DNA from: Hevea brasiliensis | Taxonomy: Eukaryota; Streptophyta; Magnoliopsida; Malpighiales; Euphorbiaceae | Direction: 5' to 3' | Assembly: GCF_030052815.1 (NCBI RefSeq) | Contig: NC_079496.1 | Coordinates: 69,925,652 to 69,989,651, forward strand | Length of the DNA stretch: 64,000 bases | In this document: piece by piece, positions 34,824 to 47,592 of the stretch | Layout: each line of letters starts with the position of its first letter | Position numbering within the stretch: position 1 is the stretch's first letter | Made by a program: the position numbers and the translations under genes | Notes under the pieces: generated by a model | Database searches by the model: none | What the model saw: only the letters and a program-made list of their open reading frames with translations | What the model was told of the DNA's origin: nothing

Positions 34824-36361
34824 TGTAACACCCCTATGTTCGGTAAAGCGTTCTACTGCTCCGGTGACCAGTGTCTGTCCGAACAGCTAGAATGCCTAGA
34901 ACTATATTTAAATATTAGTGAGGAGACATAAAATAATGAAATACAAGAAAAGAAAATAAAAGAAAATAAAGAAAAAATAATAACAATGAAATGTAACCAA
35001 GTTAAACGAGTCGAGAACCCTAGCGATTGGTGACCGCACCGAGAAGTCGCGGCGTGGACCGTTGACTAGCCCTGGACCGCGAGGAACCTTGGAAAATATT
35101 TTTAGGACTTAAATAAATGTCTATTGAAGTATAAATACCATTAGAAATATCAAAGAAAAATTAATTAATTAGTACAAAGAAAAGTGAGAAATCGAGAAAA
35201 TGATAAAAACCGGTGTTACCGAAAAATCAGGAATGCAACCTGAATAGGGGCATTGTGGTCATTTGACACTCCGAGTTGTCTTTTGACCTAAATTTCTATT
35301 AAAAATATATGATATTACACTTGGAAAATATCATGAAAAATTAAATTAGTGGTACCTAAGGTAAATAGCAAAAATGGGAAGCTTAATGTGGGAAAATGAA
35401 ACTTATGGATAAACTAATATTAAACAACCCTTAGTGCTCCACTCACCCACCAAAGTGGACCACTTATTCATCAATTTGGACAGCAGATTCAACTTCATCT
35501 TCAAGCTCTCAAATTCAGCCGAAATTTCTCCCAACAAACCTCCATTGCCGCATGACTTGAAAGCTCCATGCAAGTGTGATTTAAGCTCCTTTCTTGGCAC
35601 TTTCCTTCATTAAAAGTTATCCATACTCCTTGGGCAATAGATAGGCAAAAAGAAGACCGAATTTTGGAGGGGTTTTGAAGAGTTTCCAAAGTGATAAGTT
35701 TATGTTTTTGATTATTACTTCATTAAAGTTAGTAAGGATGTTATGGGTACTTGAATTGTGGAGAGATTTTTGAGGTTTGATGTTTAAAGGGAGATGTGTA
35801 CTTTTGGCAGCCATGGAAACTCCTTAAGGACAGTTTATTCTTGCTTGTAAATGGTAGATTAAAGGGTTGATTAAGTGTTTATGTGTGTAGGAATTAATTT
35901 GGGTGATGTATACTAAGTATATGTAAATGTGTACTTGAATTTGGAAGCTTGGAAATTAATGGAGAGTGACGTATGAATCGGCAGCTTGAATGGTGAACTA
36001 TAAAAATATTATTTCATGGTTTGGTTTATGGAATATTAATATTGAATTGTGGTACTTGCTATGGCAGCTTGTGTATATGTATGATGGTGTGAGGTTGGAC
36101 ATGTAAATGAGCTAGGTTAGGAGATTGAATTGTTCGTAATTTGAACTTGAAAAAAATTCTGTACTATAAGATGCTGATTGAGTGTGGTTATAAGCTACCA
36201 AAGTGGCCGAAAATATGTTGTGAAATGTGTTTAAGTTATGGTACAAAACAGAAATGGCATGAATGTGTAATTTGATAGGTGTTAAATGTATCGTTGATGA
36301 GTGATGGACAATGTGCAATAGGGCAGTGTGCATTTTGGCCTAGAACTTTAAGTGTGTGGCT

Positions 36362-36410
36362 CCAATTGGTATGAAACCAATTGGCGGTGAAAGTAGGCAC
36401 AAAAGGTGCC
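36362..36410 (+). other. Paired hairpins in B-2 3' LTR
   Basis: CCAATTGGT, loop ATGAA, ACCAATTGG (36362-36384) is followed 11 bp later by GGCAC, loop AAAAG, GTGCC (36396-36410). The pair recurs in B-3 (61922-61968) and, inverted, in B-1 (GGCAC/GTGCC at 18943-18957). The 5' LTR copy at about 29632 is partly decayed. Confidence 0.65.
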
Positions 36411-37356
36411 AACTTTCATGAAGGAAGCTTACCAAAATTCTGCTTGTAAAGTAACTTGAAAAATGACCAAATTTGGATTAGTGCAATTAAGGCTTGAAAA
36501 TTGGCCATTTGGGCAGCAGTTAATGTTTAGGCCATAACTCACTCAAAACAGGTCCAATTGACCTTAAATTTTTATCATGAATAGCTGAGACATATATCTA
36601 CAGGTTTATGAAGACACCAAAGCTCAGAAATGACCATAAGTAAGTCAAATAGCTTGTACAAGTTTGGGTCCAAAAACTGGCCGAACCAAAATTAACCTAA
36701 AATGACTTAAAGTGACCAATTTTGGTACATTCTGACCAGCAATAGTAAAATGACCATAACTTGGTCTAGTAAACTCAGAATGACCTGAAATTTTGCCCCG
36801 CGTGCAATAAGACATAGATCTACAAGTTTATAGTTTTGACCGAAACCTGAAAACCTAGGGAACTGGGTCATCCAGCTAGGTCAAATTGGTATACAGGAAT
36901 CCGATAAATTGCAATAAAACGCAATATACATGGAAATGAATTGGATAACATGTACCAACACTAAAAAGCTATCAAATGTGACATATTGGTAACATTAAGA
37001 CCTAATTCACCTAGATTGCATCGAGGGTCGACATCTTAGGTTGACTAAGGGAATAATAGAATTCGATAAATTAATTATTGAACCTTATTCTTAGAGACAG
37101 TTTAAATGAGTACTGAAACACTTCAAATTGAATTTCTCAGTTAGCAAAGACTCAGGGAAAGGGAAGGAAACATTGAGTCAGAGCCAAGAGACTATCAAAG
37201 GTTTGTGCACAATAGTATTTCTTTTGAATTTTTCAATTGAAATAAATTATGATTAATTATATGTTATTATTTTAAATTGTGTTTGTGCACAATAATTTTG
37301 ATTTCTTATTTTCTACTTAAAAATTTATTTGAACATTATAGTTTTAAATTGTGTCT

Positions 37357-38434
37357 GTGCACAATACTTTTTTATATTCACTACTTTTACTAGAAAATTT
37401 ATTTGGAGAAATAAGTTATGAATAATTTTTTATTGTTTCGGCTTTGAGAATCTTATTTGGAAATTATTGTGTAGCCTACTTTGCAAATGGAAATTTTGAG
37501 ATAAATATGATTTGTATGAAATATTTAAATATTGTGATTTGGAATTATTTTGATTCACACTTGGCATGACACTATTACTATGTTCCTCCTCCATTTATGG
37601 GGTGAGTGTAATTATATTCCTCCCTCTTTGACTTATCAGTCTGGGGTGAGTGTGATTACTTTCCTTCCTCTCTAGTTTACCAGTTGAGGTTGTAGATCAA
37701 ATGAGTACTCATTAGCTAGCTAGCCACCTCCCTCATTGATCTCGATTAGTGGGGTTGTAGATTGCTTTGTCATGGTGTACAACACAGCATTGATCGGAAA
37801 TTTTGTGTCATGGCTTAAGTTGTGTATGAATTAGCAACACTGTGTTTATTAAATTATTTGACCCAAAATTTTTCTATAATGAGCTTTGATAATTTGTGCA
37901 CAATACTTTTTTATATTCACTACTTTTACTAGAAAATTTATTTGGAGAAATAAGTTATGAATAATTTTTTATTGTTTCGGCTTTGAGAATCTTATTTGGA
38001 AATTATTGTGTAGCCTACTTTGCAAATGGAAATTTTGAGATAAATATGATTTGTATGAAATATTTAAATATTGTGATTTGGAATTGTTTTGATTCACACT
38101 TGGCATGACACTATTACTATGTTCCTCCTCCATTTATGGGGTGAGTGTAATTATATTCCTCCCTCTTTGACTTATCAGTCTGGGGTGAGTGTGATTACTT
38201 TCCTTCCTCTCTAGTTTACCAGTTGAGGTTGTAGATCAAATGAGTACTCATTAGCTAGCTAGCCACCTCCCTCATTGATCTCGATTAGTGGGGTTGTAGA
38301 TTGCTTTGTCATGGTGTACAACACATCATTGATCCGAAATTTTGTGTCATGGCTTAAGTTGTGTATGAATTAGCAACACTGTGTTTATTAAATTATTTGA
38401 CCCAAAATTTTTCTATAATGAGCTTTGATAATTT
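37357..38434 (+). repeat. 539-bp tandem duplication inside B-2 3' LTR
   Basis: The segment beginning GTGCACAATACTTTTTTAT starts at 37357 and again at 37896, and both copies run to GCTTTGATAATTTGTG. Only a few differences are visible (ATTATTTTG vs ATTGTTTTG, ACAGCATTGATCGG vs ACATCATTGATCCG). The 5' LTR has a single copy. Confidence 0.9.
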
Positions 38435-38469
38435 GTGAAATGTAATTGTGCAACATTTAAATTGTGTTA

Positions 38470-40574
38470 TGTTAGTAGTATGCCCTAGAGCATATCATTT
38501 AGTATGTATCTTGTACATATTTTATTAATAAAAGGCATTTCCACTTTTCCGTTTACATAATATATTTATGTGTAATAGAAAAGGTCCATTGATATTTTGT
38601 TAGAAATATTATTCTTAAGTTGTCAAGAATATGAGTGATAATATTTCTAGCACAAAGTATCATAAATAGGTTCACAATCGAGGAAACTTCATAATAAGGA
38701 CATGACTTATCCGGAAAGATTGTATTCATGTTTGTTCCCAAGTTATTTATATGAGATATAAATAAGATGGAATGGTGAGTCTCATGCCATATAACAAACA
38801 TGATAGGCACTTATAAATGATAAGTAGGCCGAACCAGTGACACTTATGACAAGCACATGGAGTTTACTCTTGTCAATGTTTTGTCATAAATCATATCAGT
38901 GCATATAATATTTAGACCTGAGATAGCACAATTATCTTGTATATAGGTAGTTTGAGTTTGATACTGCTTTCATACTTATACTATGTATGGGTATATGGGC
39001 ATGTGTTGGCTCTTACTAGTTATATATGGAGGTAGGTGTTGATCAAGATAGAATCTGTTCCTCTAAGTAAATAGAGATAAAATCCTATGTTCATTTAATT
39101 GTTCTTGATGTTTCAAGTTCCTGGCCAGGACAGATAGATTTATTCAGAAAAGAGTTTCTAATGAGAAAATCTTTAAATAAAGAACTGGAATTAAAAGAGA
39201 ATATAATATTCATAGCAAATGGAGTTTGACATAAACCATGACTCCAGCTTGAGTTGGGATTTTGTAACAGAGAGATTCTAGTGCATGGTAACATATGATT
39301 ATAGGTTCATTTAAGGTAAACCTTATTACTAATTGGGTGGCCATGGCATACTATGCCAGGTGTTGACCATGGTCTATGAGGTGCATAAAATGATTTAGAG
39401 AAATCATTTATGGTAAGAAAGAGTTCTGATGATATTAAGAGTTGATATCATTTCTCATTGCCAATTAGTGATGAGCCTAGTAAGTCACACACATACACAA
39501 GTTATCACCTATTTAAATATGATTTAATTAATTAATTAAAGAGTTTAATTGATTAATTAAATAGGTTTGGTTTGCAATTAAATTGCAAAGTCCCTAGCAT
39601 GACTTGAAACCAAATCTAGATTATTGGATGTGTAGTATAAATTAAATTTATATTTAAAGTGTTTAAATATGAATTTAATTAATGAGAAATTAATTAATAG
39701 AGATTAATTAATTAATTAATATTTGATATAAATTGATTAGAAGAAGAAAAATAATTATTTTGGGTTGAGAACTCAAAATTAAGACACAGGGGCATTTTGG
39801 TCATTTCACAGCGTGACACGTGGCACCATGAGATGGTGACACATGGGATTACACATAAGCTTGCCAAATGTTTTTTAATCATGTAAGATGATTAAAATCA
39901 AGATTAAATATAGGTTTGACACTTGGCACAATGTGATTGGGTCACTTAAACCTAGAGCTAATCAAAGGGTGACATGTGGTAAGGGTTTAATGTGTTAACC
40001 TAGCTATTTAAGTGTGGCTATGAAAGGAAAAATAACCAGCAGCCACTCCTCTCCTTTGTCACGCCACTTTGAGGCTTTTCATCTATTCTTCTTCATCTCA
40101 CATCAATTCAAAGAGATTAGCCATCAATCTCTTGAATTAATAACACTAGAAATTGTTTCTAGTGTCCTGTTTACATCTCTAATCTCTTAAAAGGCAGAAC
40201 TTGAATTTCTAATTAATAGAAAAAGCTTTAGAAGCTGTTCAAGAGCTGCCATAGGTGTTCTTGGTGTGGACAAGCTAGAGGAACAACATCTGGTGTCCTG
40301 AAGACGAATCTCAAAGGCGCAGACACGCTGCAGTGCATCAAGATGTTAGTGTAATTGTTCTTGATTTAATCTAGGGTTCTAAAATTAATCTGATTAATTT
40401 TAAAATCTTAAATGGCAAATACAGATCCAAAAACATATTAAAAGAGTTTTAATATGTTGTTTATCATTGAAATCAAATAGATAAAAATAAATCTTGCATG
40501 ATGCATGTGACCCTAGGTGAAAAATTTTGAATTCAATGGTATAAACTTAAGTTTTTCACGCTTTCATTCCTTCA
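38470..40574 (+). repeat. C-1 5' LTR (2,105 bp)
   Basis: It runs from TGTTAGTAGTATGCCC to TTTCATTCCTTCA and has the same length as the 3' copy. It holds AT-rich TTAATTAATTAATTA stretches (about 39525-39720), an ABRE-like motif at 39816-39824 and a TATA box at 40005-40012. No gene. Confidence 0.96.
39816..40012 (+). promoter_or_regulatory. C-1 5' LTR promoter: ABRE/G-box and TATA
   Basis: ACACGTGGC (39816-39824) is a classical ABRE/G-box form. A second site nearer the TATA box is mutated to ACATGTGGT in this copy. TATTTAAG at 40005-40012 is a plausible TATA box, with start expected near 40040. Confidence 0.55.
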
Positions 40575-40576
40575 AT

Positions 40577-40590
40577 TGGTATCAGAGCCA
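40577..40590 (+). other. C-1 primer-binding site (tRNA-iMet)
   Basis: TGGTATCAGAGCCA begins two bases after the LTR end at 40574; a perfect iMet PBS. Confidence 0.95.
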
Positions 40591-40786
40591 CTATATTTGC
40601 CATTTAGATTTTTGATTATATGATTTAATTGTGTTTGATCGTGAGATGATTGATCCATTGCTGGTTGCAATGGATGTGTGGCGGCACACATGGTGAAGCC
40701 ACCATTGGTGGTGGCAACAATGGTTCTTCAAGGTGGCACAAGGTTTGCTTTTTAATTTACAATTGTTGTATGATCTAAAAGCTCAT
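40591..40786 (+). other. C-1 untranslated leader, first part
   Basis: It is non-coding leader between the PBS and the A-3 insertion. It ends CTCAT (40782-40786), duplicated at 51825-51829. A GGTGGTGGCAAC-type stretch is present but no open frame. Confidence 0.85.
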
Positions 40787-43700
40787 TGTGACACCCCTTA
40801 CCCGTGTACAGTATACCCGAGTAAGTAATGCCACCTGGTGTACCGGCACACTCTAATATTCCTCAATTAATTTAGACAATGCTTTTGCATATAATTTATG
40901 AAATACAATTTATTTAAACCATTTATCAAAAGTATCATTCATTTAAGGTTCCGAAAATTTTAAAGAAAATCCGGCGGAGTACCGGCTAAAAATGGAGAAA
41001 ACCGTTCTTCGGAACCTGTTAAAAACACTTCTAATATACAATTTCATTCATTCTCAACTCCAATATCATCAAAAAACTCAATATCAAGATATCAACAATT
41101 TTTCAATTTCAGGTCTCAATAACCTTTTCATTACTCAAAACATCCCTTTCTCAGGGTTCTCATATATAAACAACCATTAAATACTCAAATTAATACCATA
41201 CATGACCATAAATCTTTATTATTTACAATAAGCTCAAAATACATTACATAAATCCCAAATACATATGAGAAATAAAAATTTAATTACAAAATGACAAAAT
41301 GACATCTAGTGTCCTACCAATGCACTGCAGGTGACGAGGTGAAACGGACACTGAGCAGAACTGCCGGATGGACTCACCCAGTCTGTGGTCTACTGGGCTC
41401 GCGATCGGGATCTCCAGTACCTACGCGTGGCAAAAGCAACGCGCTAAGCAATAATGCTTAGTGGTGCAATAATATAATAAAAGAAAATAGCAAGAAAATA
41501 AATGTGTATAGAATGTGTATGCTTTCTTTGTTTGGTATTGATATATTCATTGTTTCATTTACGTTGTTCACTTTTATTCATTTGGTTGCCCCAAGTAACC
41601 TACACTAGATGACTGGACAGGATAACGGGTAACCGCACCTTTGGGTACCTAGTACCTCGGGCCGTCACACCATCGGTCACATACGTATCTCGATTGTGCA
41701 GCGAGCGGCTAACAAGTGTAAATAATATCCGCACAAGGCCAAGTCTCAATACAAAGTCGAATGGCTAAAAGCCATGAAATCACAGAATGACATTTTTGCC
41801 ATGTGCAGTACTGCTAACTGAACCCTATTGGCATGCCAAACTATCCAAACCAATCTTGTTAGGTATACTAGGGCATTTGAAACTCTTAAATTTGTCAATT
41901 TGTGAATTTCAACTTTTTTGGTGTCACTATTCATCATTGGTCAACAAAAATGTTGACTTTTAGAATAAAAATGTGTACATCAACTTTGGCACTCCCAACA
42001 TACCACATTTGGTGTTTAAAACTTGTTGGCATTAAGTGTTTTTGCCATTCCAAAGTGTAACTCAACACAAACAGATTTTTCAATTTTGGTGAGTCAACTT
42101 CACTGTTCCATTGGACACTGTTACTGTTGGAATTTGAGGAAATGTAAAACATGAAAGTTGTTCCTTATTTTGTCTAGTTGAATTTCATTTTTTTGAATCA
42201 CTCCATTTGGAGTTTTGTAGCTCCAGATATGGCTCAAAAACCCAAGCTGTCCGGATATGCATTCTGCAGAAATTTACCATATCTACAGTGCATGAACAGT
42301 AACTTGAGTCACTTGGTTGAATGGGTTATGGCCATAATTTGGGGTAGGTTCCTTCATAAAAATTGTTTGTCTATGTCTTAACTTGTTGCTGTAAAAATTT
42401 CAGGCCAATTGACCAAATCTACAGTGAGTTATGGCCAAATGAACAGTTACTGTTCATTTGGCAAATTCTGCAGAATTCAGTGCAGGGCATCCGGATTGTG
42501 GCCGAGTATTGACCCTTTTGCTTTGGTCTTTTGGGCATGGTTTCTTCAGCAAAAATGTGCCATTATAAGCCTAGTTTCATGTCCAATTGGCCAAACTTCA
42601 ATTGGACTACCACTGCCCAAGTTATGGCAGTGCAAAGGGACTGAAATTTCAGTCCCTATGCTGCTGTCCATAGGGCAGCCTGCAACCTCACCTTGCCATA
42701 GTGTTTTTCAGTCCCATTTATGGTCAACACATCTAAAATGGTCACTAATTGACCATTACAATGTGCCCTAACAATTTCCTAAGCCAAGTCACACTTTCAC
42801 CTTTCCAAACCCTAATTTCCATATGAATTTTTACAACATGCTTTAATTAACTATCTCATTCCATAATCACATGCATACATGGTTTAATCTTGATCTCTAG
42901 TCCACTTTAAGTCCATCAAAACACTCATTCCTTTTTATTCAATAGGGCTGCCGAAACCTAGGGCATGGATAGACATAGATTTCATTCATTTTAGTCACAA
43001 ATTCCTACTTATTCCAAGTCTCTAACATAGAATTTAAAAAGCTTTAGATGTATATATGCACTAACCTTGTTTGGGCAGAATTTTCCCAAGCAATTCCTTC
43101 ACTTTCTTGGCTTTTCATGGCTGCCAAAGGCTTTAGCAAGGTGCTAGGGCAAGTTTTAGTGAAGCTAGGTTAGGATTTTATGGTGACACAAGGTAGGAAA
43201 TCAAGCTTGCTTGGTTGAGCTCCAATGGAGGGTGGAAGGGAAGGGTTCACGTTTTGGTGGAGAAGAAGGAGAAGAAGAGCAGCTGGTTTTTAATTCCTTT
43301 AGCCCATTTTTAGTCTCTTTTATTGGTTAACTAATTGGTTATTTTATTGTGATTGGAGGAAATTTTTAAATGACATCATAATTTGTCATAATTTGCTTTT
43401 TATTTCATTTTTCTTTTCTTTTCTTTTCTACCACATTTCAATTTAATTTTTAGCAATATTTATTCATATTTTGAGTCATAATAATTATTTACTTAACTGT
43501 ACAAGTCGGCCAAAATTCACCTCTGAAGGCGAAATGACCAAAATGCCCTCCGTTTGGCTTAACGGGCCAAAATTGGTTGTACCGATTGAAAAATTTTTCT
43601 AGGTATTTTCTTGGCATTCTAATGCCATGGGAACCTCAATTACCCTTCTCTGGAGTCCCAAAAATTATTTTATAATTTTTCCCCCAGGTCTAGGGCTCCT

Positions 43701-43931
43701 CGTTGCGAGAACCGCAACTTCCCTCCGGTTACCCATCGCTAGGGCACCGGCTCGTTTAACTTGATTGTATTTTATTTCTAAAATTTTTACTAAATTTTTC
43801 TTGTTAATATTTGAGTTAATTATGGTTCCTAACTTTAGTTTGAATATTTTTTCGGACATTCTAGCTGTCCGGACCGACACCGGTCACCGGAACAGTAGGA
43901 TGTACGGAGTGGTTATCGGGAGGGTGTTACA
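40787..43931 (-). repeat. A-3 3' LTR
   Basis: On the plus strand it runs TGTGACACCCCTTACCCGTG to GGGTGTTACA. It carries the 42737-42757 inverted repeat (AATGGTCA/TGACCATT). Differences from the 5' LTR cluster at about 40970, 41340-41390, 41620 and 41690-41730. The antisense frame at 42409-42771 recurs in both LTRs only because the LTRs are copies. Confidence 0.95.
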
Positions 43932-43944
43932 ACTCTTCCCCTCT
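43932..43944 (-). other. A-3 polypurine tract
   Basis: Complement AGAGGGGAAGAGT, identical to A-1's tract, next to the 3' LTR. Confidence 0.92.
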
Positions 43945-46900
43945 AATTTAAATTTCGTCCTCGAAATTTACCTGATGCAAACAGTTGAGGGAACTGTTGC
44001 CTCATCGTCTCTTCACTTTCCCAAGTTGCCTCCTCAGTGTTGTGGTGCCTCCATAGCACTTTCACCAATGGAATTTGCTTGTTTCTTAACTCTCTCACTT
44101 CCCGAGCCAAGATCCGTAGAGGTTCTTCTTCGTATGTCAAATCATTTGTATTTCAATTTCTTCTCTGGAGATGACATGTGAAGGATCCGAGCGGTATCTT
44201 ACGAGCATGGACACGTGGAACACATTATGGATCTTGTCCACTCTGGTGGTAAAGCTAGCCTATAGGCCACTTTGGACCCACGTTCAATGACTTCATAGGG
44301 GCCAATAAACCTAGGGCTCAACTTACCTTTTCTTCCAAACCTCAACACTTTCTTCCATGGTGACACCTTGAGGACCACTTTGTCGCCACCCCCCTATTCT
44401 ATTTCTATTCTCGACAGGTCGGCATAAGATTTACATGCATGCGAGGCAATCTTTAAGTTGGCTTTGATTGATTTCACCTTCTCCTCGGCTGTTTCACAGT
44501 GTCAGCCCTACTGATTTGTCTTCGCCCAATTCAGTCCGGCCTGCTGAGTTCTACATTTTCTCCCATACGATGCTTCATACGGGGCCATTTGAATACTAGC
44601 TTGGTAGCTATTGTTGTATGCAAATTCGCGATGGGAGGTATCTATCCCAGCTTCCCTCAAACTCAATGACACAACTCCTCAGCATATCCTCAAGGACCTG
44701 GATTACTCTTTCAGATTTCCCATCCGTCTGAGGATGGAAAGCTGTGCTGAAATGGAGTTGTGTACCCAAGGACTCATGCAACTTCTTCCAAAATCTCGAT
44801 GTAAACCTTGGGTCTCGATCAGATATGATGGAAAGTGGAATTCCATGCAGTCTAACTATCTCACTAATATACAATTCTGCTAACCTCTCTAGTGAGTAGT
44901 CAGTCCTAACTGGCAGAAAGTGTGCTGACTTTGTCAATCTATCAACTATCACCCATGCTGCATCATGTCTCTTCCGGGTGAGAGGTAGACCACTTACAAA
45001 ATCCATGGTGACCCGATCCCATTTCCATTCAGGTATGCATATAGGCTGTAGCAAACCTGATGGAACTTGATGTTCTGCCTTGACTTGCTGACATGTCAAG
45101 CATTTAGTCACATAGTCAGCTATGTCCTTCTTCATACTAGGCCACCAATACTGAAGCTTCAGGTCATGATACATCTTTGTACTTCCTGGGTGCATAGCAT
45201 ATACACTAGTGTGTGCCTCTTTTAGAATATTGGCCTTCAATTCCCCATCATCTGGTACACACAGTCTTCCTTTGTAATACAGACACCCATCAGCTTTCAC
45301 CCCATAGTCAGTTGCTTTTCCCTCTGGGATTTTGCTCATAATAGCCATTAGCTTCTCATCTACCTTCTGCCCATCTAAAATCTGCTGTAGCAGGTTTGGC
45401 CTCACTTGCAACTCAGCCAAGATAGCTCCATCTCGAATCAAAGTTAGACGGGTATTCAATGATCTCAAAGCTGTCATGGATTTTCTGCTCAAAGCATCCG
45501 CAACTACATTTGCCTTCCCAGGATGATAGTCAATTACACAATCATAATCCTTTAGGAACTCAATCCATCGCCTCTGTCTAAGGTTGAGCTCCTTCTGGGT
45601 TGGCAAATATTTTAGACTCTTGTGGTCTGTGTAAATGTAGCACTTTTCACCATATAAGTAATGCCTCCATATCTTCAGTGCGAAGATAATTGCTGCAAGC
45701 TCTAGATCATGGGTAGGGTAGTTCTGTTCATGTGGCCTTAACTGCCTGGAAGCATAGGCGACCACCTTCCCCTCTTGCATCAATACACACCCTAGCCCAT
45801 TATGTGAGGCATCACTGTAGACCACAAAGTCCTTTCTCGACCTTGTTGTGTGCTGCAGGTGCCTCTGTCAACATAGCCTTCAACCTCTCAAAACTGGTCT
45901 GGCACTTGTCATTCCAGTCAAATCTGACATTCTTGTGTAACAACTTGGTCATTGGAGCAGCTATTAGGGAAAATCCCTTCACAAATCTTCTGTAATACCC
46001 AGCTAGCCCCAAGAAGCTTCTGACCTCAGTTGTGTTTCTGGGAGGCTTCCATTCCATCACTGCTTCTATTTTTTGGGATCCACCCTAATCCCATCAGCTG
46101 ACACTATGTGTCCAAGGAATGCAATCTCATTCAGCCAAAAGTCACACTTAGACAACTTAGCATACGACTTCTTTTCCGCAGGTTTGCGAACAATCCTCAA
46201 ATGTTCATCATGTTCTTCCCTGGTCTTGGAGTACACGAATGTCATCAATAAAAACCACTACGAACCGATCTAGGTATGGATGGAAGATACGGTTCATAAG
46301 GTCCATGAACGCCTTGGTGCATTTGTTAGGCCAAAGGGCATCACGAAACTCATAATGCCCATACCGGTCTGAATGCGATCTTGGGCACATCTACATCTTT
46401 CACCCTCAGCTGATGATACCCTGATTTGAGATCAATCTTAGAAAATACTCCTGCTCCCTTCAGCTGATCAAACAAATCATCAATTCTAGGCAACGGATAC
46501 TTGTTCTTCACAGTCACTTTATTCAACTGCCGGTAATCAATACATAGCCTCAAAGTCCCATCCTTCTTCTTTACAAACAGCACTGGAGCTCCCCATGGTG
46601 ACACACTGGGGCGTATGAACCCCTTATCCAAAGAATCCTTGCAATTGAGTTTTCAACTCCCTCAATTCATGGGTGCCATCCTATAAGGAGCAATAGAAAT
46701 GGGTCTTTGCATGCAGTGTCTCAATAGCAAACTCGACTTCCCTTTCTGGTGGCAAACCAGGCAACTCTTCAGGAAATACTTCTGGGAAGTCTCTCACTGT
46801 GGGTATGTCACTCAGGTTTGGCTTAGCCTGCCTAGTATCCACCATATGTGCTAGGTAGGCTTCACAGCCTTTTCTCATCATTCTTCTTGCAACTGTGGCT

Positions 46901-47592
46901 GAGATGACATTGGACAAGAAATCTGTCCTTTCCCCCACAACTGTGATCTCATTACCCTCAGGGGTTTTCAAAGAAATTCTCTTCAATTTGCAATCAACTA
47001 TTGCACGATGGCGTGACAACCGGTCCATTCCCAAAATCACGTCAAACTCATGGAAAGGCAACTCAATCAAGTCTGCCAAGAATTCATACCCTTGAATCCT
47101 TAACGGGCAACCTTTGTATACCTTATTCACCACTACACTGTGGCCCAATGGATTAGTGACCAGAATGTCTTGGTCACTCTCCCCTACTAGTATCCCCCTT
47201 TCTACTGGTAAGTTGATGCAAATGTAGGAATGTGTGGATCCTGGATCCACCAATGCATGCACAGGAGTATTGTAGAGGGAGAACGTACCCCTGATGACGT
47301 CCGGGGCATCTTGCTCCTCCTGAGCTCTCAAGGCATAATTTCTGGCAGGTGGTCTGTTATCTGGTCTCTCTGCTGGCTCAGATGTAGGCCTCTGTGATGG
47401 TCCCACTGCGTCAGATCTGCCAGATTTTCTACCTTTCTGTGGTGCAGGAGCAGGTCTTTCTGCTTGTGTTGGAGCAGCTGTAGTAGTTCTGCGTGGACAG
47501 TTCCTTAACTGATGCTCTGTTGACCCACACCTCAAGCAGGCACCAGTCACTCTCCAACACTCCCCCTTATGCCATTTCGGCGGTGTGGACAC
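43943..47592 (-). pseudogene. pol: A-3 pol, intronless integrase, several frameshifts
   Basis: Right to left: the knuckle-protease frame 47592-46681 ([14 protein letters not shown] at about 47225-47255), RT pieces 46631-46350, 46390-46208 (FIDD intact) and 46248-46066, then RT/RNase H 46060-45812. A long clean frame, 45825-44608, holds RNase H ([10 protein letters not shown]) and integrase through [16 protein letters not shown] frameshift follows, then the chromodomain end 44140-43943 with KQIPLVKVLWRHHNTEEATW. The gaps look like losses or gains of one to a few bases against A-2. At 44697/44698 the exon join ATCCAG|GTCCTT is exact where A-1 and A-2 carry the intron. Nonsense changes are few. 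Confidence 0.94.

Larger units (their letters stand above)
34824..38469 (+). repeat. B-2 3' LTR, first segment
   Basis: It matches the 5' LTR from its start. It is interrupted by C-1 after TGTTA (38465-38469). With the distal part (59016-59959) it totals 4,590 bp against 4,063 bp for the 5' LTR; the excess is the 539-bp duplication. No gene. Confidence 0.94.

Noticed and set aside
42409..42771. A 120-codon frame in the A-3 LTR, repeated at 50302-50664, with a similar tail at 16160-16486 in A-2
   Set aside because: It is antisense to the element, inside LTRs, and recurs only because LTRs are copies. In A-2 only the short palindromic stretch keeps the same frame; there is no domain.
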